The position numbers were made by a program, and so were the translations under genes. The notes under the pieces are model-generated. The model was not told the origin of the DNA, ran no database searches, and saw only the letters and a program-made list of their open reading frames with translations. A stretch of DNA of 64,000 nucleotides from CBDCWT01 sp965223305 (GTDB lineage: Bacteria > Planctomycetota > Planctomycetia > Pirellulales > Pirellulaceae), in contig CBDCWT010000004.1 of NCBI GenBank assembly GCA_965223305.1, forward strand, positions 31,094 through 95,093, given 5' to 3'. Positions 62,051 to 64,000 of the stretch are shown here, piece after piece. How positions within the stretch are numbered: position 1 is the first letter of the stretch; each line of letters opens with the position of its first letter.

Positions 62051-63031
62051 TCATCCAACCCAGTGAAGCAGAAACAGGGCCAGCACGGCGGTGAAGATCC
62101 CCCAGTAGGTCCGACGATGCAGCCGTTCGCCCAACATCCGCGTGGCCACCACCGTGGTCAGGACAAGGCCACCGGCAGAGGTGAACGGGAAGACTACAAA
62201 TCCATCAAAGTGCTCAAGTGACTTGAGAATGAAGTGAGACTGGAGGATGTTCGCCAAGCCCATTAGCCCGCCGATCAGAAACTCCCACTTCACGAACTCC
62301 CTGTGGCGCCCCACGAGAATCCCAGCGCGACCTTTGGCCGCCACCAAAGTCCCTTCTCCCCGCCGGGCAGAAGGTGACCGAAGGCCGGATGAGGAGGGGC
62401 GCCAGAGTGAAGAACTTGCGCACGGCGCGAAGACTTTGACTATTAGAATCACGAGTGAAGGTAGCGCCGTCGTGACAAAGGCTGCAAACAAGAAGATCGG
62501 CCGCTGGTCTGGTTCGCAGACGTGCTTGAAGACCTCCTGCGCGAGGCGGCTCGTTCCTGCCAACAGGAAAAACGACACCAGCACCAACGGGGTAAACCAG
62601 GGGCGTTCCTTTGCAAAGTCCGCGGGGCGTTTGCCACCGATCAACGCCAACGAAATCAAGGCCAAGACGACCCCCAAGACTTGATGCGCATTTGGCTGCT
62701 CTTGCCAAATCAGGATGCCGCAGGCAATCGGAACGATGATCGACAAGACCCCGATGACGGTCGAACTTGCCGCGCCAATCCAACGGACCGCGTGAATCAG
62801 CAGGAAGAAGGCGACGAAGTAACAGACGCCCATCGTCGCCCCAGCGGAGGCCGCCACAGTGGGCGTGCTGGAGCTGTCGTGCCAAAGGAACTCGGGCAAT
62901 GTCAGCGCCGCAGCCACCAGGTAGTTGACTGCCCCCACAACCAGAATGTCCTCTCTGGCGCGCACTTGCACCCACTTGATGCACAGCGTGAAAGCCGAGG
63001 CGAAAACGACGTTCAGCAACAGATAGACCAT
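62051..63031 (-). CDS. EamA-like DMT-superfamily transporter with in-frame repeat
   Basis: ATG at 63031 gives 326 residues, starting MVYLLLNVVFASAFTLCIKW eight bases after the upstream stop. About ten hydrophobic segments include YLVAAALTLPEFLW, YFVAFFLLIHAVRWIGA, VIGVLSIIVPIACGILIW and GLVLTTVVATRMLGERL. A Ser/Arg/Gly-rich stretch after VFAPCASS (GLRSPSARRGEGTLVAAKGR) corresponds to an interspersed repeat element and interrupts the second half of the fold. It probably exports or imports small metabolites; it may still work if the insert lies in a loop. Confidence 0.83.
   Translation of the reverse strand: MVYLLLNVVFASAFTLCIKWVQVRAREDILVVGAVNYLVAAALTLPEFLWHDSSSTPTVAASAGATMGVCYFVAFFLLIHAVRWIGAASSTVIGVLSIIVPIACGILIWQEQPNAHQVLGVVLALISLALIGGKRPADFAKERPWFTPLVLVSFFLLAGTSRLAQEVFKHVCEPDQRPIFLFAAFVTTALPSLVILIVKVFAPCASSSLWRPSSSGLRSPSARRGEGTLVAAKGRAGILVGRHREFVKWEFLIGGLMGLANILQSHFILKSLEHFDGFVVFPFTSAGGLVLTTVVATRMLGERLHRRTYWGIFTAVLALFLLHWVG
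62334..62400. repeat. Copy of the 29361 repeat, in frame within the EamA gene
   Basis: Read on the reverse strand, it gives CTCATCCGGCCTTCGGTCAC, CTTCTGCCCGGCGGGGAGAA and GACTTTGGTGGCGGCC, the same order as the copy at 29361-29426, with a handful of changes. It adds roughly 22 codons without breaking the frame; nearby codons of the atypical Ser/Arg/Gly-rich stretch may be part of the same insertion. Confidence 0.85.
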
Positions 63032-63039
63032 TGCGCTGT

Positions 63040-63876
63040 CTACAGGATTCCGAACCAGCGGCATCCTTCGAGCACGCCACTGGTGCTTGGCTTGTCCGCC
63101 AAGCAAAGCCGATCCTGCCATCCCGCCGCCTGGTGGGCTCGACTAACCTGCTGAGCGATGGAGCGATCCGCGTTGGCAACGACGATCGTTCGGTAGCCAG
63201 CAACCAGGGCGGCCAGATCGTTGCCAGAGTCGCCTGCGTAACAGATAGCATCTCGATCGCAATCCACATGGTCGCTCCACCACTGCAGCGCGTGCGCCTT
63301 GGACACGTTACGCGGTAATAGATCGATCAAACCACGTCCGTCGAAGGGGTCCACGCTGTGGACGATTGCATAGGGTGCGGACTCCTCAGCTAACTTCTGC
63401 TGCATCAGCTGGACTACTGCTTCTAGCTGCTGAGCATCAGCGTAGTAGCTCAATTTGTAGCGTCCTTGATGCTCTTCTTCCTGTAGCTGCAATCCGCCAA
63501 CGTCGAGAAACAACTCTTGCAGGGTCGAAGTTGAGAAACCAGCCGCGAGAGTGCTGAGATGGCGTTCGTACGCCACCAGCGGTGTTAGACAGAGGTCCCC
63601 CAGCAGACCGTAGCTGCATTCACAGATCGTCGTGCCGACATCGCAGATGATCCAATCTGGCTCGGGGAGCCTGTGGTCGCGAATCGCTGATTCAACCGAT
63701 TCCAAGTGCCGGCCGGTAACAAAGATCAGTTTGATTTCCCCGCGCAGCAGCTCGTCGCTGAGAACCCTCAGTGCTTGCCGGCTTTCGCGATCTTCGACGC
63801 GCGGAATCAGCGTTCCATCCAAATCGGTCGCCAGGACATTTCTGTGGTCACGGGCCTCTCGAATAATCTGGCACAT
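63040..63876 (-). CDS. HAD-superfamily sucrose-phosphatase-like hydrolase
   Basis: The start MCQIIREARDHRNVLATDLD (63876) places the first HAD motif, LATDLDGTLIP, near residue 17; GTG 63915 adds 13 unconserved residues. VTGRHLESVESAI is motif 2, Lys in RNVSKAHALQWW motif 3, and CYAGDSGNDLAAL motif 4. The cap (LQLQEEEHQGRYKLSYYADA) and the end GVLEGCRWFGIL match sucrose-6-phosphate phosphohydrolases. It precedes the EamA gene by eight bases. Substrate could also be another sugar phosphate. Confidence 0.85.
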   Translation of the reverse strand: MCQIIREARDHRNVLATDLDGTLIPRVEDRESRQALRVLSDELLRGEIKLIFVTGRHLESVESAIRDHRLPEPDWIICDVGTTICECSYGLLGDLCLTPLVAYERHLSTLAAGFSTSTLQELFLDVGGLQLQEEEHQGRYKLSYYADAQQLEAVVQLMQQKLAEESAPYAIVHSVDPFDGRGLIDLLPRNVSKAHALQWWSDHVDCDRDAICYAGDSGNDLAALVAGYRTIVVANADRSIAQQVSRAHQAAGWQDRLCLADKPSTSGVLEGCRWFGIL

Positions 63877-64000
63877 TGCGTTATGCTCTAGGAGCTTTGA
63901 GTTTTGTACAGGCACAAGTTTTTACACTTTCTGGGGCCTTCAGGACACCGGCCTGGGCCCCCAACGATACAGCTATCTGCCCGGAAATCGGCTGGACGGG

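Noticed and set aside
1..64000. Prophage or insertion sequence with transposase
   Set aside because: No transposase, integrase or phage structural motif was seen in any frame, despite many short repeats.

Overview
The window looks like a stretch of a planctomycete chromosome, most likely of the Pirellulales/Rhodopirellula type. It is GC-rich. The evidence is the gene families: a formylglycine sulfatase, a PSD1-type DUF1549/DUF1553 cytochrome paired with a DUF1501 protein, two PQQ-type beta-propellers, DUF4159 and DUF3604 proteins, a ceramidase/PVC-dehydrogenase/heme fusion, and an ECF sigma factor next to a zinc-finger Ser/Thr kinase. Short interspersed palindromic repeats are also abundant between genes. 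Names come from reading motifs in the sequence; no database search was run.

Layout. 0-19 kb holds mostly secreted catabolic enzymes: an M16 peptidase cut by the window edge, a sulfatase, two amidohydrolases, an SGNH/TPR protein, a JmjC-like oxygenase, a DUF3604 metallohydrolase, the ceramidase fusion and a triple-RidA protein. 19-26.6 kb is a surface-glycan or lipid locus: a truncated fatty acyl-AMP ligase and a sulfotransferase face a compact reverse-strand run (epimerase, DUF6473-like protein, flippase, GMC oxidoreductase, glycosyltransferase). 27-38.5 kb holds the planctomycete train DUF4159, PQQ propeller, DUF1501 and PSD1 cytochrome, then a ChbG-type deacetylase, a TlpA-like lipoprotein and a second PQQ protein. 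39-47 kb holds a KamA-type radical SAM protein, a dicarboxylate/amino-acid symporter, a Uma2 protein, a sulfite-oxidase-like molybdoenzyme beside a cupredoxin, MsrB and a TylF-like methyltransferase. 47.4-54.6 kb is a signalling and decay zone: ECF sigma, zinc-finger kinase, two coiled-coil secreted proteins, and degenerate subtilase, trypsin and small membrane-protein genes. 54.8-59.4 kb is an ABC operon whose last gene fuses a permease to an M1 aminopeptidase. The right end carries a CPBP fragment, an erythromycin-esterase-like protein, tRNA-Pro(GGG), an EamA transporter with a repeat inside its coding sequence, and a sucrose-phosphatase-like HAD protein.

How the parts may work together. 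The sulfatase, ceramidase fusion, DUF1501/PSD1 pair and deacetylase fit degradation of sulfated and amino-sugar polymers. The 19-26.6 kb cluster fits synthesis and export of a sulfated glycoconjugate. The ECF/kinase pair probably senses envelope state, with the zinc finger on the kinase doing the anti-sigma job.

Notable items are a 180-bp near-symmetric inverted repeat (41034-41213), a repeat inserted in frame in a transporter gene, a 32-bp tandem array, a PSD1 gene whose signal peptide lies in another frame, and several gene remnants. None is a demonstrated new system. The ABC/M1 fusion operon and the kinase locus are the best candidates for functional novelty.
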